Of a DNA stretch of 64,000 bases, positions 1 through 8,588 are shown in pieces; position 1 is the stretch's first letter; every line of letters starts with the position of its first letter. The DNA is from Pandoraea iniqua (GTDB taxonomy: Bacteria > Pseudomonadota > Gammaproteobacteria > Burkholderiales > Burkholderiaceae). Made by a program: the position numbers and the translations under genes. The notes under the pieces are model-generated. The model did not search any database. It was not told the origin of the DNA and worked only from the letters and a program-made list of their open reading frames with translations. The stretch is from the NCBI RefSeq assembly GCF_902459685.1, contig NZ_CABPSF010000009.1, positions 124,001-188,000 on the forward strand. Direction: 5' to 3'.

Positions 1-152
1 ACCTGAACTACGGCAAGTTCATCGACCAAGGGGAAACGAAGATCTCCGAGGCGACGGACTACAACTCGCACAACACGACGCGGCTCGATGTGGAAGGGAT
101 GAAGCAACTGCTGCTGAAGTTGCCGCTGATTCAGTCGATCATTCCGCGATAA
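1..152 (+). CDS. wbjB: C-terminal end of WbjB/CapE/FnlA-like UDP-GlcNAc 4,6-dehydratase/5-epimerase (partial)
   Basis: An open frame enters from the left edge (reading from base 3) and stops with TAA at 150-152. It encodes about 49 residues, with stretches such as LNYGKFIDQGETKIS and YNSHNTTRLDVEGMKQLL. The NSHNTxRLDVEG pattern near the C terminus is typical of the dehydratase/epimerase that starts UDP-N-acetyl-L-fucosamine synthesis. The next two genes are the following two steps of that pathway, which supports the call. The catalytic part lies outside the window, so the assignment rests on the tail and the neighbours. Confidence 0.75.
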   Translation, partial: LNYGKFIDQGETKISEATDYNSHNTTRLDVEGMKQLLLKLPLIQSIIPR

Positions 153-205
153 CGCTCGTCGCCATGCGACGTGCGGGCGGCTCGCATCACCAACGAACAG
201 TACCC

Positions 206-236
206 GAGCACCCGCCGGCAATGACGGCAGGTGCTC
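206..236 (+). other. Stem-loop in the wbjB-wbjC spacer
   Basis: GAGCACC (206-212) and GCCG (214-217) pair with CGGC (225-228) and GGTGCTC (230-236), giving an 11-bp stem with one internal mismatch and a 7-nt loop. No T run follows, so it does not look like an intrinsic terminator. It may be an mRNA-processing or stability element inside the operon, or a repeat-family member. Nothing in the sequence decides between these. Confidence 0.5.
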
Positions 237-249
237 CAACGAACGGATT

Positions 250-1377
250 ATGAAAGTACTTGTCACCGGGTCAAATGGATTCATCGGGCGCAACCTGCTC
301 CTGAAGCTGTCCGAGTTCAAGGATGTGGAGGTTGTGAGCTTCGACACCCGGCGTGGGGTCGATGAACTCCCCGGCATGCTCGATGGCGTCGAATTCGTCT
401 TCCATCTGGCCGGCATCAATCGATCGCAGGCACCGGAAGACTTCGAGCGGGGCAATCGCGATCTGACACAAACGCTGTGCGATGCCGTCGGTGCCATCGC
501 CGCGTCGACCGGCCGGAAAATCCCCGTTGTTTTCACTTCGTCGACACAAGCGGGTCGAGACACCCCCTACGGTCGCACCAAGCTTGACGCGGAGCAGGCC
601 GTGCAAGCGGTCTCGCAACGTCACGGGATTCCCACCTTCGTATTCCGTTTGCCGAACGTGTTCGGCAAGTGGTGCCGCCCGAACTACAACTCGGCGGTGG
701 CCACGTTCTGCCACAACATCGCCCGAGATCTGCCGATCGAAATCCACGACCCGGCGGCGAAGTTGACGCTGGTCTACGTGGACGATGTCCTTCAGCGCTT
801 CACGGACATCTTGTTCGGTGCCGACGCGGCGCCTGACGCGTCGGGCTTCGAAGCGGTGATGCCGACCTACACGACGACGGTCGGCGACGTGGCACGATCG
901 ATTCAGGCGTTCCGTGACGGCCGCAACACCTTGATGACGGAACGTGTCGGCACCGGTCTGGAGCGGGCGCTTTATGCGACGTTCGTCAGCTATTTGCCGG
1001 CGAGCGGCTTCGTGTACAGCGTGCCGCGTCACGAAGATCCCCGCGGCGTGTTTGTCGAGATGCTCAAGACGCCGGACTGCGGCCAGTTTTCGTATTTCAC
1101 GGCGCACCCGGGCGTGACGCGCGGCGGGCACTACCACCACACGAAGACCGAGAAGTTTCTCGTCATGAAAGGGCAGGCCAGCTTCCGGTTCCGCCACATG
1201 CACACGGGAGAAACGCTGGAATTCGTCACGAATGGCGAGAAGGCGGAGATCGTCGAGACGGTTCCCGGCTGGACGCATGACGTTACGAACATCGGTGACG
1301 GCGAATTGATCGTCATGCTTTGGGCAAACGAAGTATTCGATCGCGCTAAGCCCGATACTTATTCGAGCATTCTGTAA
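250..1377 (+). CDS. wbjC: WbjC/CapF/FnlB: bifunctional SDR reductase-cupin of UDP-L-FucNAc synthesis
   Basis: This 375-aa protein is the second enzyme of UDP-N-acetyl-L-fucosamine synthesis, converting the 4-keto intermediate to UDP-2-acetamido-2,6-dideoxy-L-talose in the cytoplasm. The N-terminal half is a short-chain dehydrogenase domain with the nucleotide motif TGSNGFIG (residues 6-13) and the catalytic YGRTK (107-111). The C-terminal part from about residue 255 is a cupin with GGHYHHTKTEKF, the two-domain design of CapF. Length fits the family (about 370 aa). It follows the wbjB end after a 97-nt spacer and is 4 nt from wbjD, so the genes form an operon. Confidence 0.92.
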   Translation: MKVLVTGSNGFIGRNLLLKLSEFKDVEVVSFDTRRGVDELPGMLDGVEFVFHLAGINRSQAPEDFERGNRDLTQTLCDAVGAIAASTGRKIPVVFTSSTQAGRDTPYGRTKLDAEQAVQAVSQRHGIPTFVFRLPNVFGKWCRPNYNSAVATFCHNIARDLPIEIHDPAAKLTLVYVDDVLQRFTDILFGADAAPDASGFEAVMPTYTTTVGDVARSIQAFRDGRNTLMTERVGTGLERALYATFVSYLPASGFVYSVPRHEDPRGVFVEMLKTPDCGQFSYFTAHPGVTRGGHYHHTKTEKFLVMKGQASFRFRHMHTGETLEFVTNGEKAEIVETVPGWTHDVTNIGDGELIVMLWANEVFDRAKPDTYSSIL

Positions 1378-1381
1378 GGCA

Positions 1382-2521
1382 ATGATGAAGAAGCTAAAGA
1401 TCATGACGGTGGTCGGCACCCGGCCGGAGATCATCCGTCTGTCGCGCGTGCTGGCAGCACTCGACGCCCACTGCGACCACGTATTGGTCCATACGGGGCA
1501 GAACTACGATTACGAACTGAATCAGGTCTTCTTCGAAGATCTCGATGTCCGCCGGCCCGATCACTTTTTGAATAGTGCCGCCGGCAGCCGTAGTGCTGCG
1601 CAAACGATCGGCAACTTGATCATTGAAGTGGATCGCGTGTTGGCAGAGGTCATGCCGGACGCCATTCTCGTGTTGGGCGATACCAATAGCTGCCTGTCGG
1701 TGATTCCGGCGAAGCGCCGTCAGATCCCCATTTTCCACATGGAAGCCGGCAACCGCTGCTTCGACCTGCGCGTGCCGGAAGAGACCAATCGCCGCATCGT
1801 CGACCATACGTCCGACATCAATCTGACGTACAGCGATATCGCGCGCGAATACCTTCTCAGGGAAGGACTGCCGCCGGATCAGGTGATCAAGACCGGCAGC
1901 CCGATGTACGAGGTTCTGCATCACTATCTGCCGGCCATCGAGTCGTCGGACGTTTTGCAGCGACTGGCGCTCACGCCCGAGCGTTACTTCGTCGTCAGCG
2001 CGCACCGTGAAGAGAACATCGAGCCGGAGAGCGGATACCGCAAGCTGGTCGACGTGCTGAACGGCATTGCCGAAGATCACGATATTCCGGTGATCGTGTC
2101 GACGCATCCGCGCACGCGCAAGCGTATCGATGCGGCCGGCTCCACGTTCCACCCGCAGATTCGTTTTCTCAAGCCGCTGGGTTTTCACGACTACGTGAAT
2201 CTGCAAATGTCGGCGAAAGCGGTGCTGTCGGACAGCGGCACGATCAGCGAAGAATCCTCCATCCTCAACTTCCCCGCGCTGAACCTGCGCGAGGCGCATG
2301 AGCGCCCGGAAGCGATGGAAGAAGGCACCGTGATGATGGTGGGGCTTGAGCTCGATCGCGTCCGTCAGGGTCTGGCGATTCTCGAGTCGCAACCGCGCGG
2401 TGCCGTTCGCGGTCTTCGCCTTGTCGCCGACTACAGCATGCCCAACGTTTCGGACAAGGTCGTTCGCATCATTCACAGCTACACGGACTATGTGAACCGT
2501 GTGGTCTGGAAGAAATATTGA
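1382..2521 (+). CDS. wbjD: WbjD/CapG/FnlC: UDP-N-acetyl-L-fucosamine-forming 2-epimerase
   Basis: This 379-aa protein belongs to the non-hydrolysing UDP-GlcNAc 2-epimerase family. It carries VGTRPEIIRL near the N terminus (GTRPE at 12-16), a GDTNS loop, the EAGNR and PEETNRRIVDH segments that line the sugar-nucleotide site, and SDSGTISEES in the C-terminal half. In this order after wbjB and wbjC it is expected to catalyse the last step, C2 epimerisation to UDP-L-FucNAc, rather than to make UDP-ManNAc. It is 4 nt downstream of wbjC and its TGA overlaps a possible TTG start of the next gene. Confidence 0.9.
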   Translation: MMKKLKIMTVVGTRPEIIRLSRVLAALDAHCDHVLVHTGQNYDYELNQVFFEDLDVRRPDHFLNSAAGSRSAAQTIGNLIIEVDRVLAEVMPDAILVLGDTNSCLSVIPAKRRQIPIFHMEAGNRCFDLRVPEETNRRIVDHTSDINLTYSDIAREYLLREGLPPDQVIKTGSPMYEVLHHYLPAIESSDVLQRLALTPERYFVVSAHREENIEPESGYRKLVDVLNGIAEDHDIPVIVSTHPRTRKRIDAAGSTFHPQIRFLKPLGFHDYVNLQMSAKAVLSDSGTISEESSILNFPALNLREAHERPEAMEEGTVMMVGLELDRVRQGLAILESQPRGAVRGLRLVADYSMPNVSDKVVRIIHSYTDYVNRVVWKKY

Positions 2522-2535
2522 CGCTCGGACAGTCG

Positions 2536-3753
2536 ATGCGAATTGCTTTAGTTACGGAAAACTTTCCGCCACAACGGACATCAGGCGCGGTGCAGTTGCG
2601 CGATCTTGCGCGCGAGTTCGCGCGCCAGGGCCATGCCCTGACCGTTGTGCTTCCGTCGGCCGACATTCAGGAAAGCTGGCGGCTCGAGCAGATGGACGGG
2701 TTTCAGGTGCTGCGATTGCGCGCGCCCGAGACCAAGGGGATCGGCTACGTTCGCCGGACCCTCAGTGAGTTCGTCATGCCGTTTGCGATGCGGAGAAATC
2801 TGCGTCGCAGCGCGCTCGCCGGCGAAAAGTGGGAAGGCATCGTGTGGTATTCGCCTTCTATTTTTCACGGACCGCTCGTCCGGTACCTGCAAAAGAAGAG
2901 CGGCTGCAAAACGTACCTCATCATTCGCGACATCTTCCCTCAATGGGCAGCCGACCTTGGCCTGATGGGCCGAGGACTGGCGTATCGCTTTTTCGATGCG
3001 ATTGCGCGTTACCAGTATTCGGTCGCCGACACGATCGGGGTTCAGACGCAGGGCAACGTCAGCTATTTCGACGAATGGGCGCGCAAGCCTGCCCGCAAAG
3101 TGGAAGTGCTGCCGAACTGGCTCTACGAGGCGCCGGTTGCAGGGTGCCCCATCTCGATTCAGGCGTCACCGTTGGACGGACGAAAGGTGTTCGTCTACGC
3201 GGGCAATATGGGCGTGGCGCAAGGGATGGACATCCTGCTCGATCTGGCTGAGCGCTTGCGTGCTCGCACCGACGTCGGTTTTCTGTTTGTCGGTCGAGGC
3301 AGCGATGCGGCCAGACTCGCTGCCAGTGCCGCGAGCCGAGGGCTGGATAACGTGATTTTCCGCGACGAGATCGACCCGGACGAGATTCCGGGGCTGTATG
3401 CGCAGTGTCATGTCGGGTTGGTCGCGTTGGACCCGCGCCACAAATCGCACAACATCCCGGGGAAATTCCTTTCCTACATGGCCAGCGGGTTGCCCGTATT
3501 GGCAAACATCAATCCGGGCAATGATCTGGCCGACATGATTCGGGCGGAAGGCGTCGGCAGGGTCAGCGAAGACAATACGGTGGAAACGCTGGAACGTCTG
3601 GCCTTGGAGCTGATCGACGATCTCGACGCCGGTGGGGATGTCCCGGCGCGCTGCAAATCGCTTTATGCGAAGCTGTTCTCACCCGAAACGAAGGTCCGCC
3701 AGATCGTGGCCGCGCTCAGCGAGCCACTTCGGCGCTCTATGCCCCGGCAATAA
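2536..3753 (+). CDS. wbuB: GT4-family glycosyltransferase, WbuB-like (probable L-FucNAc transferase)
   Basis: A GT-B fold glycosyltransferase of about 405 aa. It begins MRIALVTENFPPQRTSG, with an ATG at 2536; a TTG at 2518 would add six residues and overlap wbjD but looks less natural. The C-terminal half has the donor-binding region VFVYAGNMGVAQGMD and the later segment IPGKFLSYMASGLPV typical of GT4. In other bacteria the fnl/wbj trio is followed by wbuB, which transfers L-FucNAc to a lipid-linked intermediate, and this protein has the same place and appearance. It is the last + strand gene of the block and its final 17 nt overlap the end of the opposing gene. Confidence 0.8.
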   Translation: MRIALVTENFPPQRTSGAVQLRDLAREFARQGHALTVVLPSADIQESWRLEQMDGFQVLRLRAPETKGIGYVRRTLSEFVMPFAMRRNLRRSALAGEKWEGIVWYSPSIFHGPLVRYLQKKSGCKTYLIIRDIFPQWAADLGLMGRGLAYRFFDAIARYQYSVADTIGVQTQGNVSYFDEWARKPARKVEVLPNWLYEAPVAGCPISIQASPLDGRKVFVYAGNMGVAQGMDILLDLAERLRARTDVGFLFVGRGSDAARLAASAASRGLDNVIFRDEIDPDEIPGLYAQCHVGLVALDPRHKSHNIPGKFLSYMASGLPVLANINPGNDLADMIRAEGVGRVSEDNTVETLERLALELIDDLDAGGDVPARCKSLYAKLFSPETKVRQIVAALSEPLRRSMPRQ

Positions 3754-4885
3754 CCTTTTCGTAGAGGCGCCGGACGTCAGTGTCGAACGACAGGTTGTAC
3801 TGCGCCAGCGCCTCGGGAGACGGTCGATAACGATCGACCGGTGCGGACAGTGCTTCCGCGATTTTCCCCGCCAATGCTTCGGGCGTTTCGCTGGCAAAGA
3901 ACGACGACTCCGGAATCAGGGCATTCGATTTGAACATCGCGATGTCCGAGCAAATCAGCCCCGTCCGCAGCGAGAACACCGTCCCGGGTATGCCGCTATT
4001 CGTTCCCCGTTTGTAGGGAAGAATGACGTAGTCTGCCTGCGCGATCAAATCGAAATATCGTGCGTCCGAAATGAATTCGGCGATGATGCTGACCCCTGGC
4101 GTGCCGGCAAATAATGCCATCGCAGGGTGGTGCTTCGTCAGATTGGACGCGATCACGAGATTTGCCGTCGATGCGTCGAAGTCTTTCGCGCCGGCGAAAA
4201 TCGACCAAGCCTTGGCAAGGACGTCGAGCCCCTTCTCCGAGCGCGGGTGTCCCACGAACAGAAACGTCTTGCCATTGCCCCGATCGTTGTCTGCTGCGGC
4301 GTGCGTGGACGTCCCGCGCATGGGCGCGGGGTCCATGATCGGGAAGTCATGCAAGCGGATGGTGCCGGCAAACTTGAAACTTGCCTTGAAATCGTCGACG
4401 GAATTCTTGTTGTGAAGCAAGATCGTATCGGCCAGATCGATAATGAGCTGCTTGATACGATGTCTCGGCGTCACGTTCACGTGCTGCGACTCGAATGGAA
4501 TCACATCGTGCAGCGTCAGCATGATCTTCCGGCGCAAAACCTTCTTCACGGTGAGTAAGAAAAGATACTCCACGAGGTGTTCGCTGATCAGGTTGTAATT
4601 CAAGACCTTGGTCTTGTTTTTCCCGATGATGACGAGCGAGCGCAGCAGGCCGAAAATCAATTCAAGATATCTCACGAAGAATCGAAGATATTTGTGATTC
4701 TTGAATTGATTGGGGCCGGTCAACTCCGTGTACTTGAAGAAAATCTTTCTTCCGTACGGGAACGGAAAGTAGTAATTCACAATGGCTTCCTGAGAGAATT
4801 CTCCCTCCAGCGCCTTGTAAATGCGGTGTGTGTAGAGTCCGGCCGATCCTGCGGTTCCGAAGTACAGATGAGTGATGTCTGTCAT
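3737..4885 (-). CDS. GT4-family glycosyltransferase
   Basis: A 382-aa protein. Its N-terminal half is poorly conserved and rich in aromatic and basic residues (around residues 40-110), possibly a membrane-facing surface. Its C-terminal half is GT-B-like, with FLFVGHPRSEKGLDVLAK as the donor-binding start and VILPYKRGTNSGIPGTVFS as the conserved Ser/Gly-rich loop. It probably adds one sugar of the repeat unit on the cytoplasmic side of the inner membrane. It is the last gene of the leftward operon, 10 nt after the flippase. Base use is visibly more AT-rich than flanking housekeeping genes in its first half. Donor and acceptor cannot be told from sequence. Confidence 0.8.
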   Translation of the reverse strand: MTDITHLYFGTAGSAGLYTHRIYKALEGEFSQEAIVNYYFPFPYGRKIFFKYTELTGPNQFKNHKYLRFFVRYLELIFGLLRSLVIIGKNKTKVLNYNLISEHLVEYLFLLTVKKVLRRKIMLTLHDVIPFESQHVNVTPRHRIKQLIIDLADTILLHNKNSVDDFKASFKFAGTIRLHDFPIMDPAPMRGTSTHAAADNDRGNGKTFLFVGHPRSEKGLDVLAKAWSIFAGAKDFDASTANLVIASNLTKHHPAMALFAGTPGVSIIAEFISDARYFDLIAQADYVILPYKRGTNSGIPGTVFSLRTGLICSDIAMFKSNALIPESSFFASETPEALAGKIAEALSAPVDRYRPSPEALAQYNLSFDTDVRRLYEKVIAGA

Positions 4886-4895
4886 GTAGAAGCGT

Positions 4896-6209
4896 TCATT
4901 GTTTGGCGTCAGAGGACTTCGCGTGCTCGCCGCCGCGCGCCGTTACGGACAATTCGCGACGCAAATACAGCAAGATCAACAGATCGAAGAGCGCGCGGCC
5001 CGACCATGCGATCGCCGCACCGACAATGCCAACGGTGTGGAGCACCAGAAGCAGCGCCGGAATATAGACGATCGTTTCGAAGATGTGAATGAACGCGGTC
5101 GTTCTCGATTTCCCTGCGGCCTGAATGTACGTGAAGGGAACGCTCGCCAGCGAGTTGAAGAAAATCCCCATGAACAGGATCGATGCGGCCATCCACGACT
5201 GTTCAGCAAATTTTGCACCGAGCCAAATCGTCAGCAAGACCTTGGACAGTGCTGCGGCCGCAAGGCAAATCGGCAGCATGATGTACAGAATCAACTTCCA
5301 GCTGTTCTTGTACGTCGTTTCGGCTTCGTGATGCTGGGAGCCGATGGCGTTCGATAGCCGGGGGAACAGCGCACCGGTCAACGCGACCGGAATGATCAGC
5401 ATTCGGTTGGCGATCTCGTACGGCACGGTGTAATACGCCACCGCGGTGGCGCCGAGCACGGAGGAGATGAAAAATCGGTCGGCAGAGACCAGCAGCGGGC
5501 CGATGACATTCGATGCCGTCGTCCATCCGCCGAAGGCGATCAATTCCTTGACGTACGCCCAGCTGACGCCGCTTCGTGCAAATTTGATGTCGTAGACGCG
5601 ACTCACATATCGCCAGTGAATGGCTGCCACGAGAAGCCGGGTGACAATCAGGCTCAGCGATATCCACACGAGAGAATTCCCGACGCAGGCAACGACGACT
5701 GCCGGCGCGGCAAAATTCAGAATCCCCAAGATGATGCGGAACGTGCTCGAGATCTTGAAGTTCTCGAAGGCCTCCAGAACACCACGGAATCCAATCGTCA
5801 GCGTGGTGATGGGAATGCCAATCGCAGAAATGATGAGCGACCAGAACGTCTCGTCGATCAGGGTGCCGCTCACGTTCAACCACTTATGCGCGAGAACGTG
5901 CGCCAGTGCGGCGAGCACGAGCATGCCGAACAACCCGGCGGCGGCCGTGACGACCAGTCCGCTCTGAATCATCGGATTGACTTCGTTCTTCCGATTCGAA
6001 TTCAGGATTGAACTGACCTTCTGCGTGATAGCACGCCCCAGGCCGAGATCGAACAGGCTGAAATAGCCGATCAAGGTCCAGATCAGCGTCAAGATCCCGA
6101 AGGACTCCACGCCCAGATGGCGAAGGAGATAGGGAACGGTAACGGCTGCGACCAGTAACGGTCCCCCTAAACCCGCCAAATTCCAAAGGGAGTTTCTTTT
6201 TATCGACAT
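4896..6209 (-). CDS. wzx: Wzx-type O-antigen/polysaccharide flippase
   Basis: A 437-aa integral membrane protein of the MOP superfamily. It begins MSIKRNSLWNLAGLGGPLLV, followed by the family-typical PYLLRHLGVESFGILTL and SLFDLGLGRAITQ segments, then about a dozen hydrophobic stretches. It is expected to flip the undecaprenyl-linked repeat unit to the periplasm. The hydrophilic tail ends in a Lys/Asp-rich region. It lies between glycosyltransferase genes, as usual for this class. No Wzy polymerase is recognisable in the window; it may lie beyond the left edge, or export may work differently. Confidence 0.88.
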   Translation of the reverse strand: MSIKRNSLWNLAGLGGPLLVAAVTVPYLLRHLGVESFGILTLIWTLIGYFSLFDLGLGRAITQKVSSILNSNRKNEVNPMIQSGLVVTAAAGLFGMLVLAALAHVLAHKWLNVSGTLIDETFWSLIISAIGIPITTLTIGFRGVLEAFENFKISSTFRIILGILNFAAPAVVVACVGNSLVWISLSLIVTRLLVAAIHWRYVSRVYDIKFARSGVSWAYVKELIAFGGWTTASNVIGPLLVSADRFFISSVLGATAVAYYTVPYEIANRMLIIPVALTGALFPRLSNAIGSQHHEAETTYKNSWKLILYIMLPICLAAAALSKVLLTIWLGAKFAEQSWMAASILFMGIFFNSLASVPFTYIQAAGKSRTTAFIHIFETIVYIPALLLVLHTVGIVGAAIAWSGRALFDLLILLYLRRELSVTARGGEHAKSSDAKQ

Positions 6210-6310
6210 AGTGCAAGATTCCTAATATCCATTACAGTCGTTCATGCATTGGAATATTGTGTTATCCGCACATGAATCAAATCTGCCGTGACAGTCTGCT
6301 GACTCTTGAT

Positions 6311-7189
6311 TTATGAGCCGTGGAGCTTCTTCTTTGCTCGATGTTGATAATTTCGATGAATTGCCCGGTCCAGCATGTAATAGACGTTCGCGGCAATTCT
6401 GTAACGCAAACTGTTGAAGTGCGTTTTCTTTACTGTCGACTCGACCCACAAGAGCGGTGATGTCTTGGTGCGAAGCTTGTTTTTCTTGATGTAGATTTCA
6501 AGCAACAGTTCGTGCATGTACCCAAACACGCGAATCTGGTGGATTGGGTAATTCGTGGGATCGATTCGTCTTTCCACTTCCAGCAAGATGTCGAAGACCC
6601 ACTCGCAATAACGGGTGAAATTCTCCCAGCTCATGATGAACATGTTGTGCCCGATCATCTTGTTGTTTTCGTACATGTGATCCCGGTACGAATCCATGTA
6701 ATCGGGGTACTTCTCGCCGACAACGCTCTCCAGAATTTCAAAATCGGCGTCGTTATAGTTCATGCTGCAAACGCGCGCGATGCTGTAGGCGTACGTGTAT
6801 GGCACCGGCGTGATGATGTCCGCATCCTTGAAAAGCTCATGTGCGGACGGGAGTGTGTAGTTATCGATGAACTTCTGACCCTCGGGGAGACTGATAATCT
6901 CAATGGGTTTTGAAGATCCGAAATCGAAATTGAAGAATCTTCGATAGCTACAGACGCCGATATACGGGACCTTGGGAAGATGCTTCCAGGCCCAGTAAAT
7001 GCCGGTAATTTCCGACCAGAATTGATTGCGACTGCTGATGTTATCTCCGACGTCATCGCCTGACATCGGAAGATGAGAATCCATGGCACTTCTGCCGCAT
7101 TGAATATTGAACAGGAAATCCCGTTCAGTATTTATCAATGCCTTGTTGTGATATAAACAAAGCAGCTTTATTTCTTCTTCTTTGTTCAT
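6311..7189 (-). CDS. DUF4422-domain protein, probable glycosyltransferase
   Basis: A 292-aa protein with the hallmark DUF4422 blocks: LCLYHNKA near the N terminus, GDDVGDNISSRNQFWSEITG (about residues 44-63) followed by IYWAWKHLPKVPYIGVCSYRR (which resembles the family's GLCHYRR), and later NNKMIGHNMFIMSWENF. The domain is found in polysaccharide clusters and is regarded as a glycosyltransferase-like fold. The gene is notably AT-rich compared with its surroundings. It sits in the leftward operon between a GT4 gene and wzx, with 100-nt and 67-nt spacers. Substrate unknown. Confidence 0.82.
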   Translation of the reverse strand: MNKEEEIKLLCLYHNKALINTERDFLFNIQCGRSAMDSHLPMSGDDVGDNISSRNQFWSEITGIYWAWKHLPKVPYIGVCSYRRFFNFDFGSSKPIEIISLPEGQKFIDNYTLPSAHELFKDADIITPVPYTYAYSIARVCSMNYNDADFEILESVVGEKYPDYMDSYRDHMYENNKMIGHNMFIMSWENFTRYCEWVFDILLEVERRIDPTNYPIHQIRVFGYMHELLLEIYIKKNKLRTKTSPLLWVESTVKKTHFNSLRYRIAANVYYMLDRAIHRNYQHRAKKKLHGS

Positions 7190-7256
7190 TATCTTTCAGG
7201 AATGGAAGTGAGGTGAAGAAGCATGATTCTTTGGCAAAAAATATCGGCGACGGTAT

Positions 7257-8519
7257 TCAGGATTTCGCGGCGTGAAAAATGATTCGCCGCAATGCATTCG
7301 CCCTGGGCTGGCGTTGTGAAAACGCTTCGCCTGCCATCGGCTTCGTGCCTTTGATTATTTCGACATACCGGGAAAAATTCTCGGTGACGGAATAATTAGT
7401 TTTGGCATATTCGTAGCATTTGTCCGCTACCGTCTGATAGTCGTTCTCGATGTGCCGAAATACCTCGGACAGGTCCGCGATGTCCGGGCCCGAACTGTTC
7501 ATCAATTCAGAGCCATCGCATCCCAGCGGCTTGTCGTAAAAGAGGCCGCCGCAGATCGGGCGGTCGAACAATGCGTGGTCGTAGCTCGCGAGGGCAATCA
7601 CCACCGGAATTCGGTATCTGGCCAGCTCGACCAGCGACGTGCCCATGGCATACCCGACAGAGTGCTTGACGATCTCATCCCGAATCTTGTCGTAGGGCAG
7701 TTCGCCGATGAAACGGATGCGCGTGGCATCGACACCGAATTTCCGAAGGGCGGCATCGATTTGTGCCGTCGCACCGCTACCGACAATCGTCAATGTATAG
7801 GCCGGATGCTTCGAGAGAAACTCGATCATCGCGCAGACAGCCGGAATCTTGAAGTCGACAATTCGCCCGATCCAGATGATCGATTTGGCGTTCGGATCGG
7901 CTTCTTCGTCTCGCTGGGCCTCGGAGAAGGAGGGCAGCGGAACGATGCGATTTCTTGGGACGTGCAGTTGAAAAGTACGTTCCCAGTGATCTGCAATGAC
8001 CTGGGCCATGCAAATCAATCCGTCGTTGTTATTGATTTGCTTCAACAAGGCTCTGTTGAACCCGATCAGTGCCTTGTTGCGGAATACCCGCTTTTTCGTG
8101 ACGGCGTAGACCGCCTTATCGAACAACGTCTGGCCGAGATAGAGATCGTCCTGCACATGAAGAATCAGGTGGGACAGCGCAATGTTGCTGACCTTGCGGC
8201 TCAATGCTCTGGCGAGATGCAGATCCCGCATGCAAAAAGTCACGAAATTGATCTTGTCATGCTCGCCGATGCCGTCGGCGATTCGCCGGAGCAGGTTTTC
8301 CTGCTCATTCGGTTGCAGGTAAAAATAATCAAGATTGCCGTCAAGCGCGATGACGGTGCCGCATCTTTTCGGCGACACGGACAACTTCTTCTGGATAAAG
8401 CTGCCCTCGGCACAGATGGCGATGTACGGTTCGTTGATCGAGTCGAGGTAATCGCAGAAGCGAACAAACAGCGTTTCACCGCCGCCGAGATAAGAATTTG
8501 CGTTATACAGAACGATCAT
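7257..8519 (-). CDS. Glycosyltransferase (GT-B/GT4-like)
   Basis: A 420-aa protein starting MIVLYNANSYLGGGETLFVRF; the NSYLGGGE loop is the acceptor-side Gly-rich loop of GT-B enzymes. The second domain begins around SIIWIGRIVDFKIPAVCAMI and continues with LTIVGSGATAQIDAAL, typical of a sugar-nucleotide-binding Rossmann domain. The later GTSLVELARYRIPVVIALA corresponds to the conserved ExxA/G-P region. It probably adds a repeat-unit sugar. It is 69 nt downstream of the aminotransferase gene in the same operon. Specific linkage cannot be inferred. Confidence 0.78.
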   Translation of the reverse strand: MIVLYNANSYLGGGETLFVRFCDYLDSINEPYIAICAEGSFIQKKLSVSPKRCGTVIALDGNLDYFYLQPNEQENLLRRIADGIGEHDKINFVTFCMRDLHLARALSRKVSNIALSHLILHVQDDLYLGQTLFDKAVYAVTKKRVFRNKALIGFNRALLKQINNNDGLICMAQVIADHWERTFQLHVPRNRIVPLPSFSEAQRDEEADPNAKSIIWIGRIVDFKIPAVCAMIEFLSKHPAYTLTIVGSGATAQIDAALRKFGVDATRIRFIGELPYDKIRDEIVKHSVGYAMGTSLVELARYRIPVVIALASYDHALFDRPICGGLFYDKPLGCDGSELMNSSGPDIADLSEVFRHIENDYQTVADKCYEYAKTNYSVTENFSRYVEIIKGTKPMAGEAFSQRQPRANALRRIIFHAAKS

Positions 8520-8588
8520 GCGCGCTTGGCTGATGGGATGATTAAGGCTGAAATTATCTCGGAGACGGTGCCCCGTCCGTTGCGAAGA

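Noticed and set aside
2518-2535. TTG start for the WbuB-like gene, overlapping wbjD by 4 nt
   Set aside because: The ATG at 2536 starts directly at the family N terminus (MRIALVTENFPP); the six extra residues are not family-like.
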